Origin: Defluviitalea raffinosedens
GTDB taxonomy: Bacteria; Bacillota; Clostridia; Lachnospirales; Defluviitaleaceae
Assembly: GCF_016908775.1 (NCBI RefSeq)
Contig: NZ_JAFBEP010000006.1
Location: forward strand, 62,001-126,000
Reading direction: 5' to 3'
DNA: 64,000 bases
The notes beneath the pieces were generated by a model. It made no database searches. It was not told the DNA's origin and saw only the letters and a program-made list of their open reading frames with translations. Of the stretch, positions 36,824 to 46,661 are shown piece by piece. Both the position numbers and the translations under genes were made by a program. How positions within the stretch are numbered: the stretch's first letter is position 1; each line of letters begins with the position of its first letter.

Positions 36824-37777
36824 TTATTCGCTGATTAAACTTTCATCTCTCTCAAAAGGACCACTAAAATCATAATGTCCTTTAAACTCTTGTTGCTTTT
36901 CTCCTTCGATTAAAAACTGTACTTTTTTGACATTCGAAAGCTCTGTAAGGGAATTTACAATAGAATAAATCGTAAAGGTTTCCCCCGTAGATCCTCCTGC
37001 ATGTTTGGTTTTAAATTCATTGCTTAAATCCACATAACAAATACCATCTTTGGTTTCTATATCTTTTATAGTTGTTTCTACAGGAATTGTTGGCAATAAG
37101 TCAGAGCTTTGGGGACCTTTAATCAATTCCTCCACAATATATTTTTCTACTGGAACATTGGGATTAACTTCTATGGTTCTTTCTTCCATAACTAATTTTT
37201 CCCCATTTTTATCAGAAAAATATAATTTAACCGTCTGTAAATTGGATGTAGTTAAAACATTGGATGGCTCCAAAACAATATCCTCCTGAGACATTGGCCC
37301 AATCGGTTTTCCATCAGTTCCAACCAGCGGTTCTCCATCAATAGAAATTTCTACCTGGTTAATAAAATCAAATTCAGTCAAAGTTTTAACCAGAGCTGCT
37401 CGAAGTAAAACCTGATCTTGAGCAGATAAATCATTATAATGAGAAGAAATATCAATTTTAAGCAAGTCTTTCTCCAATACCATACTTTTAATCTGTATGT
37501 CTTGGGGAATAGGAGGTTGAAGACCTACTGTTTTAGGTATCTTTTTTAACTCTTCTATGGAATACTTAATTAAATCTTCTTTACTCTCCAATTGTACAAC
37601 TCGTTTTTCTTCTACCAGTTGAGACTTATTGCTGTTAATAAAAAATAAGGTCAACTCTGTTCCTTCAGAGGTCTTTGTTTTATTATTTGCTATTCTGCAG
37701 CTTACCAAGGAAATCAGCACTATAAAAAAAGAAAAAATAACAGTAAATCCTAATATGATCTTATTTTTAAATTTCAT
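36824..37777 (-). CDS. GerMN-domain lipoprotein
   Basis: A 317-residue lipoprotein. The N-terminal hydrophobic signal ends with LVSC, a lipobox with Cys27 as the lipid site. Two GerMN domains follow, each with a KLYFSD/LTLFFIN start, a VVQLESKEDLIKYSIEELKK / VEKYIVEELIKGP middle and a YVDLSNEF/KIDISSHY end. GerM in B. subtilis is needed for sporulation and germination and sits at the engulfing membrane. The start is ATG 37777 with GAGGTGAT upstream; the open frame to 37813 adds residues before the signal. It follows a histidine kinase, so it may be a sensor accessory; that is inference. Confidence 0.88.
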   Translation of the reverse strand: MKFKNKIILGFTVIFSFFIVLISLVSCRIANNKTKTSEGTELTLFFINSNKSQLVEEKRVVQLESKEDLIKYSIEELKKIPKTVGLQPPIPQDIQIKSMVLEKDLLKIDISSHYNDLSAQDQVLLRAALVKTLTEFDFINQVEISIDGEPLVGTDGKPIGPMSQEDIVLEPSNVLTTSNLQTVKLYFSDKNGEKLVMEERTIEVNPNVPVEKYIVEELIKGPQSSDLLPTIPVETTIKDIETKDGICYVDLSNEFKTKHAGGSTGETFTIYSIVNSLTELSNVKKVQFLIEGEKQQEFKGHYDFSGPFERDESLISE

Positions 37778-37895
37778 TTTATCACCTCTAATGAGTATCA
37801 AATTTTCATCCATTCAAAGTTTATAAAGTACTAAGTACAGCTTCATTCATTATAAACTAATATTTTTACAATCATAACAAATAGATATTACAAAA

Positions 37896-39338
37896 CTATG
37901 AACTTTGCTTTAGAGGTATTCTTACAATAAATTCAGAACCTTCTCCTTCCTTACTGTTAACTTTGATACTTCCTTGGTGCAGCAAAACGGTTCTGTAAGT
38001 AATGGACAACCCTAGTCCAGTTCCCCCCGTTTCACGATCTCTGGTTTTATCTACTCGATAAAAACGTTGAAAAATTTTATCTTGTTCCTCTTCAGGAATG
38101 CCTATTCCCGTATCTATAACTTTAATAAATGCATTTTGATGATCAGCATCCACTGTCACTCTTACTATTCCATCTTCAGGAGTATACTTGATTCCATTTT
38201 CAACTAAATTAGATATCGCTAAAGTAAGCTTCATTTCATCAACTTCTGCGTATACATCTCTAAAGCTTTCATATATTAATTCAATATTTTTCTTATTGGC
38301 AAGAGGATGAAGACGCTTTAAAATTTCTTCAATAAGTGTATTCAGATTGGTATTCTTTATTGTAAGAGGCACTTCTTTTTGATCCAGTTTTACTAAAAAT
38401 AAAAGATCATTTATAATAGCAGTTAACCTGTCTACTTCAGAATTAATATCCTTAAAAAATTCTTTATACATTTCTACTGGTACATCTTCTTGAAATAATA
38501 AAGATTCACTTAAAACTTTAATAGAGCTTAAAGGCGTTTTTAATTCATGAGAAACGTTTGAAACAAATTCTTGTCTGGATTGATCCATTTTTAATAATTG
38601 CTGTGTCATATGATTAAAGGCATTTCCTAATTCGGCTAATTCATCTCTTCCCTTAATTTCAATCCTCTGATCTAAATGTCCCTCAGTTATTTTTTGAATA
38701 ACTTTGAGCATTCTTTTTAAAGGATTTGTTATAATACCTGAAGCAAAAAAGGCTAAAATACCTGTAATCATACTCACTAAAATCGTTAAAAGATATAATT
38801 GCTTCCTTATGGTATTTAATGTTTTGCTCACCATATCATCAATGGGCGCAGAAATCATTACGGCTCCTATTATTTTATTTTCATCCACAATAGAAGCTGC
38901 TGCATTGATAATGTTATTACTCTGTTTTTCTGCTTTGTCATTGCCTTGAAGTGCCTGAAGAATCTCTTTGTATACATGGGTCTTTTTGTTTTCAAGAGTT
39001 TGCTCTGTTCGATTAGAGTCATAGGCTTCAAACCCCTGTGCATCTACTACTATTACCCTGGCTTCAATTTCTTTGCTGGTCTGTTCCATTTCATAGGCAA
39101 ACAATTCTTTTTTAGTATCATCCAGTAAATATTTACCGATAACGATATGACCTGCTGTTACATTGGCTTGCCTTAATAATTCAGCTTTTCGCTCTTCAAT
39201 ATAATGGTTTTCCAATCTTTTATATAAGGTCATGGAAAAAAGCATCAAAGGCAAAAAACTAATCAACATAAAAATAAGCAATATTTTCCATCGCAAGCTA
39301 TGAAAATGCTTGAATCTAATCTTTAAAATAATAACCAA
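37896..39338 (-). CDS. Membrane sensor histidine kinase (WalK/PhoR-like)
   Basis: A 480-residue kinase. Two membrane helices (about 17-40 and 188-210) flank an extracellular sensor domain; a HAMP linker, then HisKA with the phosphoacceptor in FVSNVSHELKTPLSSIK (H near 267) and HATPase_c with NGIKYTPEDG, DTGIGIPEE and GGTGLGLSI. It overlaps the response regulator gene by 23 bases. The start is uncertain: TTG 39338 is right at the GGGGAG site, and no in-frame ATG is nearby. Its place next to a GerMN lipoprotein and a carboxypeptidase suggests a cell-envelope signal, but the input is unknown. Confidence 0.93.
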   Translation of the reverse strand: MVIILKIRFKHFHSLRWKILLIFMLISFLPLMLFSMTLYKRLENHYIEERKAELLRQANVTAGHIVIGKYLLDDTKKELFAYEMEQTSKEIEARVIVVDAQGFEAYDSNRTEQTLENKKTHVYKEILQALQGNDKAEKQSNNIINAAASIVDENKIIGAVMISAPIDDMVSKTLNTIRKQLYLLTILVSMITGILAFFASGIITNPLKRMLKVIQKITEGHLDQRIEIKGRDELAELGNAFNHMTQQLLKMDQSRQEFVSNVSHELKTPLSSIKVLSESLLFQEDVPVEMYKEFFKDINSEVDRLTAIINDLLFLVKLDQKEVPLTIKNTNLNTLIEEILKRLHPLANKKNIELIYESFRDVYAEVDEMKLTLAISNLVENGIKYTPEDGIVRVTVDADHQNAFIKVIDTGIGIPEEEQDKIFQRFYRVDKTRDRETGGTGLGLSITYRTVLLHQGSIKVNSKEGEGSEFIVRIPLKQSS

Positions 39339-40002
39339 CTCCCCATTTTGTGTGAATAAATTCCGGCTGACTGGGATTTTCCTCTATCTTTTCTCGAAGC
39401 CTTCGCACATGAACATCAACGGTTCTAACATCCCCTGGGTAATCATATCCCCATATGGTATTCAATAGACTTTCTCTGCTGTAAACTTTTCCAGGATTAG
39501 ATGCAAATAATTCCAACATATCAAATTCTTTAGCTGTTAAATTTACTTCTTTTCCTCTGACAAATACTCTTCTGCTGCTAATTTCCATCTCTAAACCATT
39601 GGTTTTTATCTTTTTCTTGTCACTTACATTTTCTACATGAGTCACCCTTCTTAAAATCGCTTTTATTCTCGCTTTCAGTTCCAATATATTAAATGGTTTC
39701 GTCAAGTAATCATCCGCGCCATATTCCAACCCCATAATTTTGTCCATATCTTCTCCTTTGGCGGTGAGCATGATAATAGGCACATCAGAAAACTCTCGGA
39801 TTTGTTGACATACACTTAAACCATCAATTTTGGGAAGCATTACATCTAAAATAATCAAATCGTACTGATTGCTTTTTGCCATTTCCAACGCTTCTTCTCC
39901 GTCGTAAGCGGCATCCACTACTAAATTATCTTGCTCCAAGCTGAATTTAATCCCTTTTACGATCAATTTTTCATCATCAACAACAAGAACCTTGTTTCCC
40001 AT
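39316..40002 (-). CDS. OmpR/PhoB family response regulator (WalR/PhoP-like)
   Basis: A 228-residue DNA-binding regulator. The receiver domain has VVDDEK, phosphoacceptor D53 in LIILDVMLPKIDG, and the PIIMLTA and DDYLTKPF motifs; the C-terminal winged helix has NLTAKEFDMLELFASNPGKV and VDVHVRRLREKIE, ending GVGYYF. It is translated just before, and overlaps, its kinase. ATG 40002 follows GGGAGG. The sequence is of the type that includes WalR, but true WalR with the yycHI neighbours cannot be claimed here. Confidence 0.94.
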   Translation of the reverse strand: MGNKVLVVDDEKLIVKGIKFSLEQDNLVVDAAYDGEEALEMAKSNQYDLIILDVMLPKIDGLSVCQQIREFSDVPIIMLTAKGEDMDKIMGLEYGADDYLTKPFNILELKARIKAILRRVTHVENVSDKKKIKTNGLEMEISSRRVFVRGKEVNLTAKEFDMLELFASNPGKVYSRESLLNTIWGYDYPGDVRTVDVHVRRLREKIEENPSQPEFIHTKWGVGYYFKD

Positions 40003-40016
40003 AATATCCTCCCTAC

Positions 40017-40685
40017 CTATCGTACAGTAATTTTGTCTTTAATTTTCAAGAAAGTTTTTTGCCCAATTCTTGACACATTCTGAATCTCTTCGATAGACGA
40101 GAAAGGACCATTGCTTTCTCGATATTCTATAATATTTTGGGCAATAGCAGCACCTATTCCCGGCAAAGTCATAAGCTGCTCTGCTGAAGCTGTATTAATG
40201 TTTATGAGACCATCTGTGAACTCTTCTGTAAATGCCTTCCCTTCTCTATTTTCCACTTTTAAAGGAGATTTGTCAATTTGTTCTCCCTTTTTTGGTACAT
40301 AAATTTTTTGCGAATCATGTATTTTTTCTGCTAAATTTAATTGGTCTAAATCTGCATCTTCCAAAGCTCCTCCTGCCATATTCAAAACATCAATTATACG
40401 GCTTCCTTCATTTAATGTATAAACATTAGGATTATGCACTGCTCCACAAATATAGACAGTACATAACAAAGGTTTACTTTCTTTTTCCACTTGTTCTTCG
40501 ATAGGTTCAAGGATCGCTTTATGAGTATGATCCGATTCTAATTCCATATTAGATTCTAGCATCTGCAATTCACTTATCATAACCTCTTTTTCTTCGATTC
40601 CTTCGAACTTTTTATCAATGTATAATGTTCCACATATTGTAAATACTACTATAATGCATGCATAAAGTATATATTTCTTATTCAC
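40017..40685 (-). CDS. comEA: Competence DNA-binding protein ComEA
   Basis: A 222-residue membrane-anchored DNA receptor. One membrane helix (about 5-22) leads to an extracytoplasmic linker, a SLBB domain (CTVYICGAVHNPNVYTLNEG, VYTL then LNMAGGALEDADL), and a C-terminal helix-hairpin-helix DNA-binding domain (LININTASAEQLMTLPGIGAA and FSSIEEIQNVSRIG). The start is GTG 40685 with AGGTGG five bases upstream; the frame is open to 40742 but overlaps the dacF promoter region. It is unlinked from comEC by about 3.2 kb, but both are present, so DNA uptake through the type IV pilus is plausible. Confidence 0.93.
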   Translation of the reverse strand: MNKKYILYACIIVVFTICGTLYIDKKFEGIEEKEVMISELQMLESNMELESDHTHKAILEPIEEQVEKESKPLLCTVYICGAVHNPNVYTLNEGSRIIDVLNMAGGALEDADLDQLNLAEKIHDSQKIYVPKKGEQIDKSPLKVENREGKAFTEEFTDGLININTASAEQLMTLPGIGAAIAQNIIEYRESNGPFSSIEEIQNVSRIGQKTFLKIKDKITVR

Positions 40686-40730
40686 ATATACCACCTTTAC
40701 CAATTGAGATATTAAAATGTATGATTTTCT

Positions 40731-40759
40731 TTGCCTAAACATATTTTTTTTGCTATACT
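40731..40759 (+). promoter_or_regulatory. SigA-type promoter of the D,D-carboxypeptidase gene
   Basis: -35 TTGCCT (40731-40736), 17 bases, -10 TATACT (40754-40759), 33 bases before the ATG. The gap to the divergent comEA is only about 110 bases. Confidence 0.65.
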
Positions 40760-40792
40760 GAAAACTGAGACCATGATGAGAGGAGTTTAATA

Positions 40793-42175
40793 ATGTATTC
40801 TACCCGTTTTCTGGGCAGAAAAATATCTGTATTATTGATTTTGATTTTAGTGGTATCTTCTGTTAATTTTATACCATCTAAAATCTTTGCCCAAAATGAG
40901 CCAATTATTCAATCAGATTCTGCAATTTTAATAGATGCTAAAACTGGAGCTGTTTTGTATGAAAAAAATATTCATAAAAGGCAATTTCCCGCCAGCATAA
41001 CAAAGATCATGACTGCATTATTGGCAGTTGAAAATGGGAATTTAGATGATATTATTACCTTTTCTTATGAAGCAGTACATAGTATTGAATATGGAAGCAG
41101 TCATATAGGAATGAGGGAAGGAGAACAAATTACTTTAAGAGATGCTTTGCATGGAATGCTTCTAATGTCTGCAAACGAAGTCTCTAATGCGATTGCGGAA
41201 TATATAGATGGTTCTATAGAGAAATTCGCAGAACATATGACTGATAGAGCAAAAGAAATAGGAGCTTATCATACGAATTTTGTAAACCCCCACGGTCTGC
41301 ATAATGAAAACCATTATACCACCGCATACGATATGGCTCTTATTGCAAGAGAAGCTCTTAAATATGATACTTTTCGCGAAATCATCGGAACTGCTACATA
41401 TATAATACCCCCTACCAATTTAGTAGACGAACCAAGATATTTATCTCATCAACATCGACTTTTCAATCAAAAAGCATATGCTAATTCATATTATGAAGGA
41501 TGTATAGGGGGTAAAACAGGATTTACAAATGAAGCCAGTCATACTTTAGTGACTTATGCTGAGAGAAATGGTATCGAACTCATTGTTGTTACCTTAAAAT
41601 CTGAAAAACAGGCTATGTATGATGATACCAGAAATTTATTGGATTATGGTTTCGATCATTTTGAAATGGTCACCATATTAAACAAAAAATCACCTGTTGT
41701 AAGTGTTCCGGTGGTGTCTATTATAAATGATAAGAAAGAATATCAAGGCAGTATTGAAGTATATGCGGAAGAAGATTTTACTTGCCTTATTCCAAAAGGT
41801 ATTCAAAAAGATAATATAATTAAAAGGGTATCCATTCCTAGCGAATTACAAACCCCTATACATAAAAATCAATTGGCAGGTACACTGGATTTGATCTTTC
41901 AAAATAAAATTATCGGACAAGTTAATTTGATTACTGGAGATAGTATAGAAATGCTTCAGCCTGTTTCTTCAAGCAATGTTGACAAAACGACATATAATTT
42001 TGAGAACCAGAATAAATATCTGCGCATAGTAATTATGATCGTTTCTACAATAGTAATTCTTTTAGTTTTATTTGGTATTTTGATTATCATGATTAATTCA
42101 TCTAAAAGAAAAAAGCGAAGACGCTATATGTCAAGAAGCAAACTTAAATTCACAAAAGATATCCAAAAAAGATAA
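40793..42175 (+). CDS. D-alanyl-D-alanine carboxypeptidase (S11, DacF/PBP5-like)
   Basis: A 460-residue penicillin-binding carboxypeptidase that trims peptidoglycan side chains. A signal peptide (about 1-34, ending KIFAQ) is followed by the S11 domain with active Ser in PASITKIMTAL (SxxK), SANEVSN (SxN) and GKTGFTNEA (KTG), then the PBP5 C-terminal domain and a membrane helix at about 408-434 with a basic tail. The frame is intact. It is one of three plus-strand genes, with its own promoter. ATG 40793 follows AGGAG at 9-base spacing. DacF of B. subtilis is sporulation-specific; whether this one is cannot be told. Confidence 0.95.
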   Translation: MYSTRFLGRKISVLLILILVVSSVNFIPSKIFAQNEPIIQSDSAILIDAKTGAVLYEKNIHKRQFPASITKIMTALLAVENGNLDDIITFSYEAVHSIEYGSSHIGMREGEQITLRDALHGMLLMSANEVSNAIAEYIDGSIEKFAEHMTDRAKEIGAYHTNFVNPHGLHNENHYTTAYDMALIAREALKYDTFREIIGTATYIIPPTNLVDEPRYLSHQHRLFNQKAYANSYYEGCIGGKTGFTNEASHTLVTYAERNGIELIVVTLKSEKQAMYDDTRNLLDYGFDHFEMVTILNKKSPVVSVPVVSIINDKKEYQGSIEVYAEEDFTCLIPKGIQKDNIIKRVSIPSELQTPIHKNQLAGTLDLIFQNKIIGQVNLITGDSIEMLQPVSSSNVDKTTYNFENQNKYLRIVIMIVSTIVILLVLFGILIIMINSSKRKKRRRYMSRSKLKFTKDIQKR

Positions 42176-42200
42176 CGCTCGATGATATATCGAGCGTTAT
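42166..42200 (-). terminator. Terminator of the rsfS operon, inside the end of the carboxypeptidase gene
   Basis: A perfect 12-bp stem (42172-42183 with 42189-42200) and 5-base loop. On the minus strand UCUUUUUU follows. The stop codons of both convergent genes lie within the stem. The plus strand has no T-tract, so it mainly ends the rsfS transcript. Confidence 0.85.
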
Positions 42201-42556
42201 AATGTATCTACTGAAATTGCTGGAGCATCCCTCCACAATCTTTCCAGACAATAAAAATCTCTCACTTCTTTGTCAAACACATGGATCACTACAGAGCCGA
42301 AATCTAATAAAATCCATCCTGATGAATGATACCCTTCTTTATGAACCAGTTTGAAATTATTTTTTATTAATTCCTCTTCTACTGCTTCTGCCATAGCTTG
42401 CACCTGGTTAACATTTTTTCCAGACGCAATAATAAAATAATCTGCAATAACAGATACTTCATGTATATCCAATACTTTTATGTCTTCTCCTTTTTTATCT
42501 TCCAAAACATGATATGCTATTTTGATAATTTCTCTTGATTGCTCCAATTGATTCAA
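42197..42556 (-). CDS. rsfS: Ribosomal silencing factor RsfS
   Basis: A 119-residue RsfS/YbeB/DUF143 protein that binds L14 and keeps subunits apart when nutrients are scarce. The family core VSVIADYFIIASGKNVNQVQAMAEAVEEE and SGWILLDFGSVVIHVFDKEVRDFYCLERLW are clear. The start is TTG 42556, preceded by AAGGAGG at 7-base spacing. It follows yqeK by two bases, as in B. subtilis. Confidence 0.96.
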   Translation of the reverse strand: MNQLEQSREIIKIAYHVLEDKKGEDIKVLDIHEVSVIADYFIIASGKNVNQVQAMAEAVEEELIKNNFKLVHKEGYHSSGWILLDFGSVVIHVFDKEVRDFYCLERLWRDAPAISVDTL

Positions 42557-42558
42557 TA

Positions 42559-43134
42559 TTAATCCTCCTTTTTAGAATGAATAAATTCGAGGGCTTCTAT
42601 CGTTAATGGATGTATTACTCTATCATTTTTTGCAAGATACTCAATAGTATTTTTTAACGCTGTTTCCATTGCCCGATCCAAATCGTGAGTAACATACTGT
42701 CTTACTTCTTCCAAGCCTTTAAATGATGTACGGTTAGGCTCTATATAATCTGCCAAATATATAATTTTTTCCAGTACAGACATATGAGCTCTGCCTGTTG
42801 TATGGTACCTGATAGCATTAAGAATCTCCTCATCTTTTACCCTGTAATCTCTCTTCGCTATTTCTGCTCCTAAAAAACTGTGTGATAATTCAATATCCTG
42901 AAGCAGAATCTCATCCAGAGGTATATGATATTCTTTACACAAACGAAGTTTTAAAGTATTAGGGATATCCTTTGCACAATCATGTAAAAGCGCCGAAACT
43001 TTTACTTTTTCTTCGTCTATATTATATATATGTCCTAATTGAAGTGCAGTTTCAACTACCCCCAAAGTGTGAATAAATCTTTTGGGAGAAAGAGCAGATT
43101 GAAGCTTTTCTTGCATATCTTTAAATTCTAACAT
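42559..43134 (-). CDS. yqeK: HD-domain bis(5'-nucleosyl)-tetraphosphatase (symmetrical) YqeK
   Basis: A 191-residue HD-domain hydrolase of the YqeK family, which splits Ap4A to ADP in Gram-positives. The metal ligands are H in KRFIHTLGVVETA, HD in ALLHDCAKDIP, and H in HSFLGAEIAK; also AIRYHTTGRAHMSVLEKIIYLADYIEP, a family signature. ATG 43134 follows AGAGGG. It lies between nadD and rsfS, the standard nadD-yqeK-rsfS order. Confidence 0.95.
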   Translation of the reverse strand: MLEFKDMQEKLQSALSPKRFIHTLGVVETALQLGHIYNIDEEKVKVSALLHDCAKDIPNTLKLRLCKEYHIPLDEILLQDIELSHSFLGAEIAKRDYRVKDEEILNAIRYHTTGRAHMSVLEKIIYLADYIEPNRTSFKGLEEVRQYVTHDLDRAMETALKNTIEYLAKNDRVIHPLTIEALEFIHSKKED

Positions 43135-43146
43135 TTTTCATCCCTC

Positions 43147-43776
43147 TTATAAATACAATTTAAATTTATAGATATAGTTTTCAACAGATTCAGGCAATAA
43201 GTATTTTATCGGCATTCCTTTTTTTACTCTTTCTCTAATATTGGTTGAAGAAATTGAAAGAGCAGGAACTTCCAAAAAATGAATTTTTGATTGATAATAA
43301 TTTCTAATAATCTCTACTTTTTCAATTAATTCTTCTTTATGATACTCTGGTCTGGTTACAGCAACAAAAGTACACATTTTAAGCAGTTCTTCTGCATCTT
43401 TCCAAGTAAAAATATGACTCAGAGCATCTGCTCCAGTAATAAAATAAAGTTCTACATTTTCTCCATAAATTCTAATTAAATCTTTAATCGTATCAATCGT
43501 ATAGGTTATACCTTTACGGTCTATTTCCAGTCTGGAAACATTAAAATGAGAATTTGTGGCTGTAGCCAACACAGTCATCAAATATCTATGTTCACTATGA
43601 GTGATATTTTCTTGTGACTTGTGAGGCGGATGACCTGTAGGCATAAACAATACCTGATCAATATTAAATTCATATCGTACTGCTTCAGCAGTAACTAAAT
43701 GCCCGTAATGGATTGGATCAAAAGTTCCTCCCATAATTGCTAAAGATTTGGGAACCTGATCAATTACATTTCTCAT
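43147..43776 (-). CDS. nadD: Nicotinate-nucleotide adenylyltransferase NadD
   Basis: A 209-residue enzyme that joins ATP to nicotinate mononucleotide in NAD synthesis. The nucleotide-binding motif [12 protein letters not shown] (with H and G-H), PTGHPPHK, and the C-terminal [13 protein letters not shown] are diagnostic. ATG 43776 gives a short extension before AIMGGTFDP, with an AAAGGA site about 11 bases upstream. It is followed by yqeK and preceded by yhbY, as in B. subtilis. Confidence 0.96.
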   Translation of the reverse strand: MRNVIDQVPKSLAIMGGTFDPIHYGHLVTAEAVRYEFNIDQVLFMPTGHPPHKSQENITHSEHRYLMTVLATATNSHFNVSRLEIDRKGITYTIDTIKDLIRIYGENVELYFITGADALSHIFTWKDAEELLKMCTFVAVTRPEYHKEELIEKVEIIRNYYQSKIHFLEVPALSISSTNIRERVKKGMPIKYLLPESVENYIYKFKLYL

Positions 43777-43806
43777 AATAATGCTTGTCCTTTCGTAAAT
43801 TAAAGC

Positions 43807-44100
43807 TTATTTCGGTAATTCTATGGACGGTTTTTCTTTAGAAGGTCTATATAAAACAATTTTCTTTCCAATGACTTGAACCGGTTCAGAATGAGTTCTC
43901 TCATGAAGTATATCACAAACTTCCCTTGGCGACATCATACAATTATTTAAAACATTAATTTTTATTAGTTCTCTTTTTTCTAAAGCATCATCAATAGCCT
44001 GAGTCAATTCAGGAGTTACTCCTCCTTTTCCCACTTGAAAAATAGGATCTATGGTATTGGCTAAACTCCTAAGATAAGCTCTTTGTTTACTCGTAAGCAT
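43807..44100 (-). CDS. yhbY: YhbY/CRM-domain ribosome assembly RNA-binding protein
   Basis: A 97-residue CRM-domain protein that binds pre-50S particles. LTSKQRAYLRSLANTIDPIFQVGKGGVTP and LIKINVLNNCM, then VQVIGKKIVLYRPS, are typical. ATG 44100 follows GGAGG at 8 bases. It lies between obgE, whose terminator precedes it, and nadD. Confidence 0.94.
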   Translation of the reverse strand: MLTSKQRAYLRSLANTIDPIFQVGKGGVTPELTQAIDDALEKRELIKINVLNNCMMSPREVCDILHERTHSEPVQVIGKKIVLYRPSKEKPSIELPK

Positions 44101-44117
44101 ATAATTTGCCTCCTTCG

Positions 44118-44153
44118 AAAGAATAAAGCCGGATATATTTATACGGCTTTATT
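44118..44153 (-). terminator. Probable terminator after obgE
   Basis: AATAAAGCCG (44122-44131) pairs with CGGCTTTATT (44144-44153) around a 12-base AT-rich loop. The minus strand ends in UUUAUU CUUUC, a modest U-tract. It separates obgE from yhbY. Confidence 0.65.
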
Positions 44154-44161
44154 ATATAACA

Positions 44162-45460
<1,299 letters not shown>

Positions 45461-45540
45461 TTAAAATCCTTGTTATCGTATAATTATTATTCGTAATAAA
45501 CTTTGGGTTTATAACGATTTTACATAATTATCTTGTTTAA

Positions 45541-45580
45541 TATTAAAAAAGGTTTCAAATGAATTCATTTGAAACCTTTT
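45541..45580 (-). terminator. Rho-independent terminator after rpmA
   Basis: A perfect palindrome spans 45547-45580 (arms AAAAGGTTTCAAATG and its complement, centre GAATTC). The minus strand ends with UUUUUU. It ends the rplU-prp-rpmA unit. Confidence 0.92.
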
Positions 45581-45586
45581 AGACTA

Positions 45587-45877
45587 TTATTGTGCTATGT
45601 CAACTGGATATACGGAAACTTGCTTTTTATCTCTGCCTTTTCTTTCATACTTTACACGTCCATCGATTAAAGCGAATAAAGTATCGTCTCCGCCTCTTCC
45701 AACATTATTACCTGGATGAATTTTTGTTCCTCTTTGTTTATAAAGAATATTACCTGCTTTAACAAATTGTCCATCTGCGCGTTTTGCACCTAGTCTTTTG
45801 GATTCAGAATCACGACCGTTTTTAGATGAACCTACTCCTTTTTTATGTGCAAAAAATTGAAGATTCATTCTCAACAT
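45587..45877 (-). CDS. rpmA: Large ribosomal subunit protein L27, with cleavable N-terminal extension
   Basis: A 96-residue L27. The start [14 protein letters not shown] has the Firmicutes-type extension that Prp removes after the QFFA segment, giving a mature N-terminus at HKKGVGSS, which reaches the peptidyl transferase centre. [19 protein letters not shown] and [20 protein letters not shown] confirm the family. ATG 45877 follows GGAGG at 8 bases. The cognate protease gene prp is immediately upstream, four bases away. Confidence 0.97.
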   Translation of the reverse strand: MLRMNLQFFAHKKGVGSSKNGRDSESKRLGAKRADGQFVKAGNILYKQRGTKIHPGNNVGRGGDDTLFALIDGRVKYERKGRDKKQVSVYPVDIAQ

Positions 45878-45880
45878 GCC

Positions 45881-46219
45881 TTACACCTCCCTGTACGAAA
45901 TGTGTATATACTTTTTATAATCTTTTTGAATATTTGTAATACCCAATTCCAATGCTTGTAACAAGAGCAAGGTTTCCTTACTAACATTCGTTCTGGTAGA
46001 TTCAGGCAAAATACATTTTAAATATCCACCTTCATCTTCATAATTAACCTCTATATTGTCTCGGGTTAATTTTTGAATGGAATTAACTGTGTTAATAGCT
46101 AACGCGCTAACTCCAGCACATACAATATCAGAACCATATTCCGAATATCCCGAATGACCACTTATCTGAAACCCGCATAATATTTCGGAAGAATTATAAT
46201 AAAATTCAACCTTAATCAT
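45881..46219 (-). CDS. prp: Ribosomal-processing cysteine protease Prp
   Basis: A 112-residue protease that removes the L27 extension. The active-site region ISGHSGYSEYGSDIVCAGVSALAIN carries the conserved His (H22) and Cys (C34) pair. Prp is essential in Firmicutes with this L27. It lies between rplU and rpmA, as in Staphylococcus and Bacillus. ATG 46219 has only a weak ribosome site and lies two bases after the rplU stop, so translation is probably coupled. Confidence 0.95.
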   Translation of the reverse strand: MIKVEFYYNSSEILCGFQISGHSGYSEYGSDIVCAGVSALAINTVNSIQKLTRDNIEVNYEDEGGYLKCILPESTRTNVSKETLLLLQALELGITNIQKDYKKYIHISYREV

Positions 46220-46221
46220 AA

Positions 46222-46533
46222 TTAACCATTGATTGCTTCAATTTTTACTTTTGTATATGGTTGTCTGTGACCACGTTTCTTGTGGTAACCTTTTTTAGGT
46301 TTGTATTTATAAACAATGATCTTTTTACCCTTTCCTTCTTCTACTACAGAAGCAGTAACAGTAACATTGTTTACAAAAGGAGTTCCAACAGAAAGGGAAT
46401 CATCTTTGGATACAGCAAGCACTTTATCAAAAGTGATTTTTTCACCTGCTGCAACGCCTAATTTTTCAACATAAATTACATCGCCTTCCTGAACTCTGTA
46501 TTGCTTACCACCTGTTTCAATAATTGCGTACAT
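46222..46533 (-). CDS. rplU: Large ribosomal subunit protein L21
   Basis: A 103-residue L21. [25 protein letters not shown] at the start and [24 protein letters not shown] at the end are diagnostic. ATG 46533 follows AAGGAGGTG. It is first in rplU-prp-rpmA, preceded by a strong promoter and a structured leader like the L21 leader of Firmicutes. Confidence 0.98.
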   Translation of the reverse strand: MYAIIETGGKQYRVQEGDVIYVEKLGVAAGEKITFDKVLAVSKDDSLSVGTPFVNNVTVTASVVEEGKGKKIIVYKYKPKKGYHKKRGHRQPYTKVKIEAING

Positions 46534-46615
46534 GAGTACACCTCCTTAAACCGATACTCGCCGGATATGGTACTTCTTAAAAAGAAGTTTTTAACCTCTC
46601 CGAGCGGCTACATAC
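46534..46615 (-). ncRNA. Probable ribosomal protein leader (L21 leader)
   Basis: The transcribed leader holds a hairpin ACTTCTT/AAGAAGT (46572-46588) flanked by short GC-rich blocks (CCGCTCGGAGAGG and CCGGCGAGTA on the minus strand), then the Shine-Dalgarno site. L21 leaders with this kind of arrangement are known in Firmicutes. I could not score it against the Rfam model. Confidence 0.5.
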
Positions 46616-46621
46616 TGAATG

Positions 46622-46650
46622 ATAATAACATATGACATTTTTTTTGTCAA
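46622..46650 (-). promoter_or_regulatory. Strong SigA-type promoter of rplU-prp-rpmA
   Basis: Minus-strand -35 TTGACA (46645-46650), 17 bases, and -10 TATTAT (46622-46627). Confidence 0.88.
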
Positions 46651-46661
46651 GGCTTAAAGCC

